Origin: Parietichytrium sp. I65-24A
Taxonomy: Eukaryota > Sar > Bigyra > Thraustochytrida > Thraustochytriidae
Direction: 5' to 3'
Assembly: GCA_012862575.1 (NCBI GenBank)
Contig: BLSF01000004.1
Coordinates: forward strand, 868,001-932,000
Length of the DNA: 64,000 nt
Part shown: piece after piece, positions 12,553 through 23,661 of the stretch
Numbering within the stretch: the stretch's first letter is position 1
Layout: each line of letters begins with the position of its first letter
Position numbers and translations under genes: made by a program
The notes under the pieces: generated by a model
Told to the model about the DNA's origin: nothing
The model's database searches: none
The model's input: only the letters and a program-made list of their open reading frames with translations

Positions 12553-14395
12553 TTATTTCTTTCCCTTCTGCACTCCGGAAACCACATCATCGATACGGAG
12601 AAGGAGAGCTGCAGACTCAATAGCGGTTTTAATGGTCTGGGTTTTCACTGCGAACGGATCCCACACTCCGAGGTCGTCCATGGACTGGAGCTCTCCGGTG
12701 TCACCATTGAATCCGCAGAAGGAATCGCCTTCGGCATGGCGGGCTCTCAACTCGGTGATGCGCCGCACGACATCTGCACCACAGTTTTCTGCAAGAGTTC
12801 TTGGAATCACCTCGAAAGCCAAACCCACAGACTTGAATGGAAACTGCTGAACTCCCTCGATGGTCTTTGACATCTCAATAAGCGCCTGGGAGATGGCCAT
12901 TTCCGTGGCGCCTCCACCAGGCAGGAGCTTTGGCTCGAGCATGATATTACGCGCAACCTGGAGCGCGTCTTGAATATTTCGTTCAACCTCGTTGAGCACA
13001 TCGCGCGAGCCACCACGCAGAAGGATGGTACATGCGCGTGGGTTCGCGCACTTTTCAAAGTAGCTAAAGTACTCGTCAGAAATTTTGTCGACACGGAAAA
13101 GTCCGCATCCGAGGCCCATATGTGCCTCGGTAATCTCGTCAGTTCGGCTGGCAATGGTAGCTCCGGTCGCGCGAGCAAGACGATTGTTGTCAGTCTTGCG
13201 AAGGCGGCGGAAGCAGGTGATTCCAGCCTTCACCAGGTAATGCTGAGCAAGGTCGGAGACGCCCTTCTCCGTGCAGACAATGTCGGGCTTTGCAGCAATG
13301 ATATCGGCGCAGAGCTTTTGGACGTACTCCTCCTCCAACTTGAGGAGAAGGTCCCAGTCACTCTCCTTTGTGATCTCAACGTTGGTGGTGGACTCGCCTT
13401 TCTTGTACTCCAGGGAGCAGTCCAAGAGCAAAATGCGAGGATTTTCGATGCGGCGGCTCATCTTGGAGTGTGTAGGAGCTTTGTTGAGCATGATACCGTC
13501 CAACACTTGGCACTCCTCCATATCTCCACCAGGAATCTTTTCGATCCTTGCGTACCGCTTGATGTCAATCTCAGTCTGGCGTCCGTCCTCGCCGGGGATA
13601 GCAATCTTGAGAACTGCATCGAGAGCTAGTGTCACGATGCGCTCACCCCAGCGGTGAACATACTTGGTTCCCACGCAGGAGTCAATAATTTTCTGCATTG
13701 CCGCTTTGTCCGAGATATCAAGCGGTTTGGCAATTTTCTCACAGACTTGCAAGGCAGCCTCGAGGGCCTTGTAATAGGCTTGAACAAGCTGGGTCGGGTG
13801 CAGCCGCTCTGCACGCAAGAAAGGCTCGGCCTGAAATGTTTGGCAAAATTTGCGACATTCGTCAGACCATAACGCTTGCACAGACAAACAGGGACAAGCA
13901 GCACAGCAGAAGACAGCCGCGCAAGTTCAACTTACCACAGTGAGCATCTCTCCAGCAAGAATAATCACAGAGGTGGTGCCGTCGCCGACCTCCTCGTCCT
14001 GCGTGCGACTGAGCTCAATCATGCTCTTGGCAGCCGGGTGGGACACGTCCAGCTCGCGCAAAATGCAGTTTCCATCGTTGGTGAGCACAATTCCTCCCAT
14101 CGGGTCGCTACGCCATTTCCAGGCCCAAACCAATTGGCGAAACAAAGACCAAGGCCAACATCGTCAGTTCCACTCCCGTAAATTTCCTTCACACTCACAC
14201 AAGCACAAGCACAAGCACATCAACTCACATGAGCATCTTCAGCATTGCCCTGGGGCCCAGCGTGGTGCGAATGATATCGCTCACCGCCCTGGCCGCCTGC
14301 ACGTTCGCCAACTGCGCCTTGCGTCCGCTCTCGCGCTTCTGCGACTGGTTCAACACGAACACCTGCCCGCCGCCGCCCCCCCTTTGGCCCATCAT
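12553..14395 (-). CDS. CCT3: T-complex protein 1 subunit gamma (chaperonin CCT3)
   Basis: One of eight subunits of the cytosolic TRiC/CCT chaperonin that folds actin and tubulin using ATP. Three exons: 14395-14229, 14107-13936 and 13830-12553, with introns of 121 and 105 bases (donors GTGAGT and GTAAGT). They give 538 residues, close to the usual 545. The start is a double ATG (MMGQRGG), matching MMGHRP in animals; it is the first ATG in the frame. Gamma-specific features are ESGRKAQLANVQAAR, DPMGGIVLTNDGN, DEEVGDGTTSVIILAGEML and the C-terminus LRIDDVVSG. The nucleotide-binding motifs GDGTT and GGGATE are intact. A CT dinucleotide repeat sits about 140 bases upstream. Confidence 0.97.
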
Positions 14396-16082
14396 CTTGC
14401 CTGTCTTTCTTCCTTCTTCCTTCTTCCTTCCTTCTCCTCTTGCTCTTGCTCCTGCTCTCGCTCTGCTTCCCCGCTCTCTGCCTCTCTGCTTGTCTTCTTC
14501 GTTCAACGTCTGTGTGCGCGGTGGGGACTACTCTCTCTCTCTCTCTCTCTGGTTTCTCTCGCTCTCTCTCTGATTTCTCTCTCTAGGAGTTTCCCAGAGG
14601 GGCTAGGGGCGAGGGCTACGCGTATGGTTAAGCGACGGATAGGCCCGCTTTCAAATATCCAAGGGCAGGGGTGCTAGTGTGTGGGGTAGGTAGGGGTAGG
14701 GGAATGGAGGTAAAGGGTCGTTATGGGACGGTGTGGTTGGGGAGTAAGGGGGTGTTAGTTACCCGTCAGCGGTTGTGGAGAAGGACGAGAAAAACAGCTG
14801 TCGGTGCGCCGCCCGGAGGCTAGCGGGGACGGTAGTGCTCGGTAGCAGCGGCTTCGAGATCTTTCTAACGTCCGAACGGCCATTGTTCGTGAACAGAAGG
14901 AACAAACGGGACGATTTCCGTTCCGTTGTTGATTCCAGAAGCCTTGAGCCTGGGGCTCGCGTTTTGCAAGAACCGGTACTGAGTACCGCTGTAATTTTCA
15001 AAGCTTGCCTCCGGCAGGAAGCTTGCTCGTTTCCTCGAGAGCTCTACGGCACCTTTTCTCCTCTTCGTAGAAGCACTAGGATTTCGAGGCACATAACGTG
15101 AGGTGGCGCTGTTATTATATTATTCTATAGCTGGACAATCTAAACTAACAGTAAGTGTAGCCATAGGGAAGAACCCGAACGTGTCTGTCGGGTTCTACTT
15201 ACTAGCTGTTCACACTGAAAAACTCATTGGAAATTTACCCATAAAGAGACCAATCTGCGAGCTCATCAAACGAGCACAAGTGGCGCGGCCGACATGTGCA
15301 AGCTCGGAGGCAATTTTGGAACTACTGGAAGCTCACTGGAACTCATTCGAACTCCGAAGTTATGGCCAGCCAGGCTTGGTCAGTACTACCGTACGTAAAT
15401 TGTTAGGAAATCTTAGTTGTTTGGCTTGGTCACCGGCTTGCATGTGAAAATGCAGGCCTCTTGTTTTGTCGATTTCCCAATTCCCGTCTCTCGCAGTTCC
15501 CACTGGCAGCTTGAGAGCTCAACGACTCTCTCTCTCTCTCTCTGTGTGTTATGTGATATCATCAGCTGAAGGCAAAATTGCTCGAAAACAAATACAATGA
15601 ACATCAATTTACGCGTTTTAGAGCTTCCTCAAGATACCGACTCTTTCCTCGTCCGTTGGCCATCCACGATATTCCGAGCAGCCAGATCACCATGAACAAT
15701 TCCTAAATCGTGTATGGAAGCTTAAAAGTTGGCCGGCGGCGACTTCCGCTTTGGGGTACTTGGTTCTCGCCCTAGCAGCACGCTTCTGGTAAAACGGACC
15801 CTGAAAATTATACCAATGTACTGCGCAACAAGGACACTTTCGCGCCAGGATTGCCACAAAAGTTGCTTCCGGTCGGGACACCAGGACGTTTGTCGATCTT
15901 AGGAGCTGTTCTGAGTTCGTCATTGTTTTGATCCAAGTCGGTTCTATAATGTGAAAAGAAATATAACCTGGTATATTACAGCCGCGTACTGCTTTAAGCA
16001 GGCGACCGTGTGATTCTATAAACAATATGTTATGCTTGATTACACCTGAGCTCTCGGGGCTGCGTTCATTTGCATCGCATTG
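14396..16082. other. Intergenic upstream of CCT3, no gene seen
   Basis: 1.7 kb between CCT3 and the downstream end of the RNF141-like gene, both minus strand. It contains G-rich sequence (14655-14755), a GGTACTGAGTACC near-palindrome at about 14976-14988, and a second CT repeat (about 15528-15543). Frames up to 114 codons occur but none starts with ATG and shows recognisable features. Confidence 0.5.
14531..14550 (+). repeat. CT dinucleotide repeat upstream of CCT3
   Basis: About ten CT units (GA on the CCT3 strand) roughly 140 bases before the CCT3 ATG. More CT-rich sequence continues to about 14585. Confidence 0.8.
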
Positions 16083-17180
16083 TTAACGGCAACGCAAACT
16101 TAGTGCCAGGACAAAGTCCAGCTGGGCCTGTTCCTCGGCGCTGTACATGTCGGCGTAGTCGTCATGGGACGCCGTTCCACCAATATAATCTGACGCCTGT
16201 GCACCAGATTGGCCGAACTCTTCACCTTCACTGGCACCGTCATCCCCATCCTCATCTTCCTCGTCAGCGCTGTCGTCGTTTTCTGCTCCAGAACTGCTCA
16301 GCGCGCTCGAGCTTCTTGCAAAGCGGAGCGATCTTTCTCTCATTAAGCGCTGAGAGTGCTCCCAACGTGTCTCGAGACGAGGGAGGAAGACCAAGAAAGA
16401 GTGGATCGCATGAACGAGTTCGTTGATCTGTTCGTGATGCGAGATACAGTCCTGTTTAACAGCATACACCCAGGCCTCGTCATCCTCGCCTTCCAGCCGA
16501 CAAGTTGGGCAAGCCGAGCTTCTCTTCATCCAACCATTAAAGCATGTCTGGCACAATCCATGGCCACAAGAAGGCATGATTTCAATGTTGTTCTCCATGC
16601 AAATGGGGCACTCATTATCTTTGTACAAATCGTACCTGTCCTTGAAACAGTCTTCCGGGGCGTCGCCGTTGCAATCTTCCATAGCTTCCCATGCGGCCTT
16701 CTTCTGCGCAGAGTCTGTATTTACAGTGTGGAGCGGATCGGCATCGCCTTCGCCGCTCTCGTCGTCGCCTTTACTTTCCACGAGTTGGCTGTACTCCCAG
16801 AGATCTTTAAGGAGAATGAGCATGGCATAGAAACCTCGGACGGAGGTGAGGCGAGGTGGAGCTTCGTCGTTGGCAAAGAGCTGTCTCACCTTGACAAATG
16901 TAGCCCCTCGCAAGGTCCAAAACAAAGACTGGCTCCCAATGATCTCAAACTCCAGCCTAAAGCCCACGAGGTCGGAGACGATGGCAGAATACGCAGCAGC
17001 TTCGAGAACATCTCCTTTAAACGCTTGAAAGGTGGTTATTTTTTCCGCAATTCTAGGGTCTTTCGAGAGCTCCGATTTCCCTCCATCAAGTTTTGTGGAG
17101 CCGTCCACGTCGTTTCCGCCAACAAAGCATGACCGGTGCGTCTTGTCGAGCTTGAGCCCGACGTGCACATTGTTTCCCAT
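16083..17180 (-). CDS. RNF141: RNF141-like RING finger protein (probable E3 ubiquitin ligase)
   Basis: 365 residues, no intron. It begins MGNN, a candidate N-myristoylation site; animal RNF141 likewise begins MGQQ. A central region (SLFWTLRGATFVKVRQLF and FYAMLILLKDLWEYSQ) aligns by eye with the RNF141 N-terminal domain. The C3HC4 RING is at 191-227 (CPIC, PSCGHGLCQTC, CPTC) and is followed by DEAWVY, resembling NESWVV after the RING in RNF141. An extra acidic C-terminal tail of about 100 residues ends in a UIM-like EEQAQLDFVLALSL. The RING suggests transfer of ubiquitin from an E2 to substrate; substrates are unknown. RING identity is certain; orthology to RNF141 is likely. Confidence 0.82.
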   Translation of the reverse strand: MGNNVHVGLKLDKTHRSCFVGGNDVDGSTKLDGGKSELSKDPRIAEKITTFQAFKGDVLEAAAYSAIVSDLVGFRLEFEIIGSQSLFWTLRGATFVKVRQLFANDEAPPRLTSVRGFYAMLILLKDLWEYSQLVESKGDDESGEGDADPLHTVNTDSAQKKAAWEAMEDCNGDAPEDCFKDRYDLYKDNECPICMENNIEIMPSCGHGLCQTCFNGWMKRSSACPTCRLEGEDDEAWVYAVKQDCISHHEQINELVHAIHSFLVFLPRLETRWEHSQRLMRERSLRFARSSSALSSSGAENDDSADEEDEDGDDGASEGEEFGQSGAQASDYIGGTASHDDYADMYSAEEQAQLDFVLALSLRCR

Positions 17181-20136
17181 TGCCGAGGGCTTTGTAGAAG
17201 GGGCAAGAAGAGAACTGCAATCCCCCCTCGCTTGCGCAAGTGCACACTATCAGCCTCGAAGTCCGCCTTGCGAACGGCAACCCTCGCTATATCCGAACGC
17301 AAAAACGCGAAAGAAAGGACTCGGCTGGTGGCGTCAAGATGTTCATATACGCGCCGCAGCTAAGCTATGTTCACGAGCGCCCTTCTCAGTGCTCGAGCTG
17401 GGCTCCCAGGGATGGCCCCTTTTCCAAGCGGCGCAGTGGCAGTCGCAGTCGCAGTCGCAGACGCTGCAGCCAAAGCTCCAAGGTGAGAAATCTCCGCTGA
17501 GCGGCACAGCAGCGCCAATTTGGAGCGGGGGAAGGACGGGCTTGAGGGTTAGTTGCCTGGCGCGGTGATCTCTGAGGACTCGAGTCAGCTTTCGCAGAGT
17601 GTGGAGTGGGCCAGAGAAAAGTGCTCGTCGTTCTCCAACATTTTCCCAACACGAAGGCCGGCGCTAACGGGTCGCTACTCTCAGTCAATCAATCCATGCC
17701 CTCGTAGCGACGTGCTGTACGTTCCGCTTAGCCTAGAGCGCAGCCCACCGTGATGTAGGCGTCTGGCACGTTTGGCGGCCTTTTTTGGTGGTGTTTCTGA
17801 TAGCGCCTGGGAGTAAGCGTCGTTCCTTCCTTTCTTCTTTCCTCTCTTCCGGAGTATTAGAGTGTTGCGAGAAGGGAGGGAGGGAGGGAGGGAGGGAGGG
17901 AGTGCTGAGAGTCCTGCGACAATCACGATGCAACAGTGTGGTGGATCTGGTGGATCCTGACTTTGCACAGACATGTACAGACTCTGAATGAAGGACAATC
18001 TCCCTCCACCAAGCAGGAAGCGCACACTGACCACTGGACCAGTGACCACTGACCCTTGACAGTCGCTGTTCTGTTAGTTTTATGGTGTTGACTTTGCGAC
18101 CGCGACAACCGCGACAATCGTGACCGCAAGAGACAGTTTAGTGGCTGGACACTGGTTTGCACGGCCTTCGCAGAGTTGTCTATTTCTTTCGAATGGCTCC
18201 GTGGCGGTTGAAGTCCCGATCGTCAAGATTGCTAAGCACTCCGGCGCTACCCGAGCTGCTGGGCTCTATTGCAAAGGATTCTTTCAGATTCAGAACATTC
18301 ATTGGTAGAAAGATTGACTGTGAAAGATTTCATTGATGATGGATTTCATTAAGTTATTTTATTCGATTCCTTTTTTTAATGAATTGTTTTGGATCGTGAT
18401 TGACCAATGAAAGATTGCAGAATTCAGAATTCAGAATTCAAAATGCAGATTGTGAATGAAGAATGCAGAAAGGAGAATGGAGATGGGAGAAATTGGAGAA
18501 TGGGAGAAAGTGGAGAAAGGAGTTTTCTTCTGTCCTCCCGGCCCACTCCCGTCCTACGCTTCCCACTATCTAAAAGCTAAGCACACCACCTATTGGCTGG
18601 ATCACTTGCTCCTCACGACTTTGAAAGAAGCCATTGCCTGATGCACACTAGGACTGATGCGGATCTGTTCTACGGTCAGTCTCAATCAATTCAAGTAGAG
18701 AGAGAGATGGATCGATTGAGAACTACTCAGGCGCTCGATTCTGGTCGGGCGAATTTTGACATCGTCTTATTAATTTACTGCGTCACCAGTCTCAGAGGCG
18801 GCCAAGCTGGGGCCAGCGTTCGCCCTTCTGAGCATGCACAATGCACACTATTTGCTTCGCTTGTAAACTTGCAAAGAAGGCCAGTTTCAGTGGCGCTGTA
18901 GAGCAAAGCAAATCGACAGGTTATCGACAACATGTGATTCCAACCATTCCCAACCCCATGCATCTACTATTAGCTACTAGCTGATAGCTAAATTGTAAGG
19001 CGACACACTTTGCAAAATACCTTTTTCTCTTTTCTGGGACTACTAAGGACTGATAGTTTAGCCTAGGGCTGGTATCAATACCGGAAAGATCTTCGCTATT
19101 ATAGTTTTTGGGACCTCGGAGATTTCCTCGGGGTGTTACTTTGTCTTTAATCGAATCGCATAATAGAGAGGAGTAGAGTTCTCTAAGCCTGAACGGTAAC
19201 TGTAGAATTTAGCATTCTTGTTCGTAGCATGTGGTTCGCTCGATCATTTCATTTTCATTTTCACGATGAACGAAGATAATTTTAATTGTTTCATTCAAAT
19301 AGAAATGAAGATTTTAAAATTTAAAAAAGACCAGAACCAGAACCGGAACTCTCAACTGATCAACTAACTGCTTTCTACACAGTATGAGAACCCACGAATC
19401 GGTGTCATCTTCCTTGATCATAGAACTGTACGAATTTAGAGTGCCGAAAAGAACCGGCCGACCGCTTAGAGCCACGGATAGTCTTACGCAGGCGAAGCGG
19501 TTCCTCGCGCGGGGGTCGAGTAACCGAGTAACCGAGTAACCAGAAGCTTTCCAGACTCCTGACAGCTCCAGACTCCGCTTTCATTCTGAATTCTGTTCTG
19601 AATACTACACTGTCCATTTTTTGAATTTGATCGAGTTAGTGACTTGGATGGATGATTTAAGAGAATATCCGGAACAACTTCTCAAAATCATGTTATGTCC
19701 TATGAGATCTATTATGAGAACGGCAAACACAGGTGTCAAACTTTAAGATAGAGTCCTGGAAACCAACTACTCAATATAATAGCCATACATTAATCGGACA
19801 TACCGCATCGCCGGTCCAGAGGCAGTTACGTGCACGTTTCAGCAACAGTTCTCGTTGAGGGAGGAACGAAAGACACGCGGGGACACTTTGCAGTGGGCGT
19901 TGGACGAGTCCCAGTAGTCCCAGTAGTCCCGTTAGTCCCAGTGATCCGCTAGCCCACACGTAGACGTAGACGTAGTCGCCGTGGCTGCACCGTAGAGCTC
20001 GCGTCGTCGCTTGGTCAAGCAGTGAGACCGTGGCACGAAAAGTGGAAACGGACAAGCAAGAGAAGAAAGTGACGACTGACGAGTGACGAGTGACGAAAGA
20101 CGTTCTTGGAAGGCTTCAGTTAGGCTAGACGCGGCT
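17181..20136. other. Large divergent intergenic gap with simple repeats
   Basis: 3 kb between divergently transcribed genes. It contains a GCAGTC-type run (about 17430-17460), a GGGA tetramer run (17874-17901), GAATTCA repeats (18418-18440), an AT-rich stretch (19230-19330) and GAGTAACC units (about 19516-19542). Frames of 122 codons or fewer, none convincing. It should hold the promoters of the RNF141-like gene and the CCX exchanger. Confidence 0.5.
17874..17901 (+). repeat. GGGA tetranucleotide microsatellite
   Basis: About seven GGGA units in a row in the 17-20 kb gap. Simple repeat only. Confidence 0.9.
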
Positions 20137-22059
20137 ATGGGCTGGAGCATTTTGGAGGAGACGTACAATGAAAGCTGCGCCGTGCACTACGCGGACGCTG
20201 GTCTGCCCGCTTATGACAGCCAGTTTGGGTTCAACTATTTATGCGTGTTCGGGAGCGGGTTAGTTGGGAGCCTTATAATGGTGCTTGGCGTCTTGCTCGC
20301 CTTCTATCTTTTAGGGAGCACCGCGGACGACTACTTTTCGCCGACTCTGGGAACGATTTGCAAGCGTCTCCAACTTTCTCCTGAGCTGGCTGGGGTGACA
20401 TTTCTTGCATTCGGGAATGGTGCCCCAGATGTGTTCTCCTCGCTAGCCAGCTTCACGAACGAGTCTTCTTCCCCGGAACTTGGATTGTCTGCGCTGCTTG
20501 GAGCGGCAATGTTTCTGCTCTGTATTGTGTTTGGCAATGTTTGCCGCGTCGCCCCAGAAACCAAAGTCAAGCCCGCGACTTTTCTGCGAGACGCCGGATT
20601 TTTCTTGGTGACAGCAACTTGGATTTTGATTTGGGGAGCGTCGAGGATGGAAACGACGGTGTGGGTCGCCGGTTTGTACGTGCTGATATATGCCCTTTAC
20701 GTAGGTACAGTGCTCTCGTACGAGCGCTGGGTGCTGAGCAAGCGCAAGACACGGATTTCTGCGCTGAATTCGAGCGCTGCTCTGGAAGGAGAAGAGCTGC
20801 AACCTGCGCATGGTGTATCATCAGCTTTTTGGCACATGCTCGACGAAGCTGCTGAGCCGCCCCTCCTTCCCTCCTCGATTCCGGTGCAGGGCGAATCAGA
20901 GTCAGTTGGGTCCTTCGAGGAGGAGGAGGGGGGGGACTCGGAATCTGTTTGCGCGGACAACTATCAGTTTGTCACGACAAACACAAGGCCATATGATCCC
21001 AGCGAGATTCCAATCGCCAGCTCCGGCAGCGACACGGAGCTAAATTCACACCTCTCCGAGGGTGACAGGAACGAATCCGCGGTTTCCTTTGCCCCAGAAG
21101 TTATTGAGGACTACTTGCCCAGCGCTGAGGAAGGTTCTTCACCAATCCCGCGTGAGAGTGATGAAAGGTGGGGTTCGTTTGCGTCCAAGAAGAACGCTTC
21201 GAGCTTGTTGCTTTCGGACTTTTATTGGAGACAGCTTCGCCTTCACAATAAAGCGAAGCGGAAGGCTGCACAGGTGGCTCGCGAGTGGCGCACATTGTCG
21301 TTTTCCGAAGCCTTGCTGTGGCTGGTGGAGCAGCCTTTCACGTTTCTGAGACGGCTGACAATTCCAACAATCGATCGTGACTGGTGGTACAAGCCTCTTG
21401 CGGTAATCCAGCCTCTCTGTTGCACTGCTTTTGTACTGTTTATTTCGGGTAATTTCACATCAGAAGCGATGTTTCCACGAGCAGTGGTCATCATCATGAT
21501 GGTGGTCGCCGCATTGATCACCATCGTCTTTCAATTCAGACTCCACACTAGTCAGCCGCCACAAACGAGCATCCTGCTTGGTTGCTTCCTTGCCGTGGCT
21601 TTTCTATGTGCGGTCGGGTGGGTGTACTTTATTGCAAACGAGTTGGTAGCCTTGCTGAATACCTTGGGGTACATATTTGGCGCCAATCCTAGCGTCTTGG
21701 GGCTCACCGTCTTGGCCTGGGGAAATTCGGCGGGAGACTTTGTTGCTAACGCTGCGATCGCTCGGCAGGGAATGCCTACTATGGCCATTGCGGGTTGTTT
21801 TGGGAGCCCGTTGCTCAACATTCTTATCGGCATTGGTTTGAGCTTGACAATTCTTTGCATAAAAAAGAGTCCTGAGCCGGTGCACCTTCGGGTCGACAGT
21901 CACGGGCTGCTGTCCGCAGCCTTCTTGTTGGGCACTCTGACCTTCATTCTGGTATCTTGCCGGATGAACCGCTTTGTCATCCCCACTAACTTGTGGAAAT
22001 TTCTATTTGCGGTGTACTTTTGTTATATAGTCTCTTCTGTCGTGCTCTTGTTCGTGTGA
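20137..22059 (+). CDS. CCX-family cation/Ca2+ exchanger (NCKX6/NCLX-like)
   Basis: 640 residues from the first in-frame ATG; the open frame extends 18 codons further upstream but without ATG. It is a multi-pass membrane exchanger. Alpha-1 repeat GVTFLAFGNGAPDVFSS lies at about 86-102 and alpha-2 LTVLAWGNSAGDFVANA at about 523-539. The GNGAPD / GNSAGD pair marks the CCX branch that includes animal mitochondrial NCLX and plant CCX proteins. The halves are separated by a long acidic loop (about 225-380). About five or six hydrophobic segments flank each alpha repeat. The predicted role is exchange of Ca2+ for Na+, K+ or H+. Which membrane it sits in is unresolved; I see no clear mitochondrial presequence. 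It is convergent with DPM1, 462 bases apart. Confidence 0.93.
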   Translation: MGWSILEETYNESCAVHYADAGLPAYDSQFGFNYLCVFGSGLVGSLIMVLGVLLAFYLLGSTADDYFSPTLGTICKRLQLSPELAGVTFLAFGNGAPDVFSSLASFTNESSSPELGLSALLGAAMFLLCIVFGNVCRVAPETKVKPATFLRDAGFFLVTATWILIWGASRMETTVWVAGLYVLIYALYVGTVLSYERWVLSKRKTRISALNSSAALEGEELQPAHGVSSAFWHMLDEAAEPPLLPSSIPVQGESESVGSFEEEEGGDSESVCADNYQFVTTNTRPYDPSEIPIASSGSDTELNSHLSEGDRNESAVSFAPEVIEDYLPSAEEGSSPIPRESDERWGSFASKKNASSLLLSDFYWRQLRLHNKAKRKAAQVAREWRTLSFSEALLWLVEQPFTFLRRLTIPTIDRDWWYKPLAVIQPLCCTAFVLFISGNFTSEAMFPRAVVIIMMVVAALITIVFQFRLHTSQPPQTSILLGCFLAVAFLCAVGWVYFIANELVALLNTLGYIFGANPSVLGLTVLAWGNSAGDFVANAAIARQGMPTMAIAGCFGSPLLNILIGIGLSLTILCIKKSPEPVHLRVDSHGLLSAAFLLGTLTFILVSCRMNRFVIPTNLWKFLFAVYFCYIVSSVVLLFV

Positions 22060-22521
22060 ACCCCAAGCGCTGGGAGTTCTGGTCATGGGCGCCTCATTCA
22101 GGAAATCAGTTTCCTCGATCGTTGCTTGAAACTTCATTCTCTGCATTTGGGCTTTCAGTTAGCACGGTGTCCGAGATGGCCTTGGCCATAGGAGGCGCGT
22201 GCTTTCGACAAATGCTGCGTGGTACTTTCGCTGATCATCGTGCGACGGCTTGACAACTGACAAGGTATAACGGTACACTCGCATAAAAATGTTTTCATTC
22301 ACGTACATATTTTTATATTTTTTGAGATTGAGATTTTGATGAGATCTTGATCAATCAATCCGACCAGACTTGAGGGAGAAATGATCACAAGCGGAGATTT
22401 CTAGTAGAAGTACTAGAGAGACGCACACGCAAATCGTCTGAGTGTTCTATTCATCATGAACAGTGAACATTGAACAATGAACATTAGTGACGTCGAGTAG
22501 ATATTAGCGACCAAGATTTCT
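22060..22521. other. Convergent intergenic spacer
   Basis: 462 bases holding the 3' ends of the CCX exchanger and DPM1. There is an AT-rich stretch at 22275-22335. No gene. Confidence 0.55.
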
Positions 22522-23661
22522 TTAGGAAAGCTTCACCTTGCCTCCAGAAAGGTACTGTTGCATAACGTAGAGAGCGAAGAAGAGAATTGCAATTCCCAAG
22601 ACGAAAAGCATAACAAGTAGAAGAGGATATTTGAACCAGTAGAGATGCAAGAGATGCCAAAGGTAGTACAAGCTCTGCTTTGCGGAGAGCTTTGATTCGC
22701 CAGCTTCTCTGTCCCTGAATCGGATGGGCACATCTTTGACAGTTTTGCAGCCGCATCTTACCATGAGCTCGAGGCCAATTTTGTAGCCAAGCGGGTTGAG
22801 CGAATTTTTGCCCTTGTTGAAAGTGTCCTTGTGCAGAGCGAAGAAGCCGCTCATTGGGTCCGTGCAGCTCGTCAAAGGGTACGCAAGCAAGGTCGCGCCT
22901 TTGCTGATAATCTGCCTCACAAGGGGAAATTCCTCCGCGGCGCCTCCAGGCACGTGACGGGAACCCACGGCAAAGTCAGCCTCGCCGCGAAGGATCGGCC
23001 CGGCCACCTCGGGGACGCTCTCTGGCTCGTGCTGCAGGTCAGCGTCCATCACGAGCATGACCGGGAACTTGGCGTGATTCAGTCCGTGCACCACCGCGGA
23101 GCTGAGTCCCTTGCCCTCCTGCGGCATGCGCACGATGACGTCCACATTGTACCCCTCCGCCTTGAGCTTCTGAACGACCGCCTTCGTATCCTCCGTGCCT
23201 TTGCCCGAGTAGTCGTCCACCAGCAGCAGCTCTGCGGTGATTCCGGCGCTCTTGGTCGCCGCGAACAGACGCGTGCAAAGCGCGCGCACGTTGTCCGCCT
23301 CCTCGTAGCACGGCACCACCACGCTCAGCTCCTTCAGCTCCTTCGCCTCATTCGCTCCTCCGCTCTTCTCTCCTTCGCGCCGCTGCATCGCGTCAGGCGG
23401 GTGCGCCAACGACGCGGACCACTGCGCCAACAGCACTAACGCACACAGCCACAGAGACAGCGCAGACGCCGCCTTGCGCCACCTCACACTCCCACTCACA
23501 CTCCCACTCACACTCACACTCACACTCACACTGCCGCGGCGCCGATGGGACAAGTGGGACCGATGGGACCGATGGGACGCACACGAACCGCTCGTAACGC
23601 TCGAAACGCTCGTAACGCTTGCGGACACCTGGCACTCTGCCAACTCTGCCGACTCTGCCAT
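22522..23661 (-). CDS. DPM1: Dolichol-phosphate mannosyltransferase (GT2 family)
   Basis: Transfers mannose from GDP-mannose to dolichol phosphate at the ER, supplying N-glycans, GPI anchors and O-mannose. 379 residues without introns. The GT2 domain starts at about 112 (LSVVVPCYEEADNV), with VDDYSG at 148-153 and the metal-binding DADLQHEPE at 206-214, followed by PMSGFFA and a conserved IRFRDREAGESKL segment. A C-terminal hydrophobic anchor (about 346-366) is like the yeast-type enzyme that works alone. The first 90 residues are odd: SHRSHRSHLSHRRR and SVSVSVSVSGSVSGS stretches encoded by DNA repeats, then a hydrophobic segment (68-86) that could be a signal anchor. Translation could instead begin at Met92, just before the catalytic domain. 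Confidence 0.92.
   Translation of the reverse strand: MAESAELAECQVSASVTSVSSVTSGSCASHRSHRSHLSHRRRGSVSVSVSVSGSVSGSVRWRKAASALSLWLCALVLLAQWSASLAHPPDAMQRREGEKSGGANEAKELKELSVVVPCYEEADNVRALCTRLFAATKSAGITAELLLVDDYSGKGTEDTKAVVQKLKAEGYNVDVIVRMPQEGKGLSSAVVHGLNHAKFPVMLVMDADLQHEPESVPEVAGPILRGEADFAVGSRHVPGGAAEEFPLVRQIISKGATLLAYPLTSCTDPMSGFFALHKDTFNKGKNSLNPLGYKIGLELMVRCGCKTVKDVPIRFRDREAGESKLSAKQSLYYLWHLLHLYWFKYPLLLVMLFVLGIAILFFALYVMQQYLSGGKVKLS
23487..23531 (+). repeat. CACTCA/CACTCC repeat inside DPM1 N-terminus
   Basis: Tandem CACTCACACTCC-type units within the DPM1 reading frame, encoding alternating Ser-Val/Ser-Gly. A second repeat (GATGGGACC units, about 23545-23580) follows and encodes the SHRSH stretch. 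Confidence 0.85.

Noticed and set aside
14396-14506. 37-codon basic N-terminal extension of CCT3
   Set aside because: It begins with TTG and has no ATG. The double ATG at 14395 matches the start of CCT3 in other eukaryotes.
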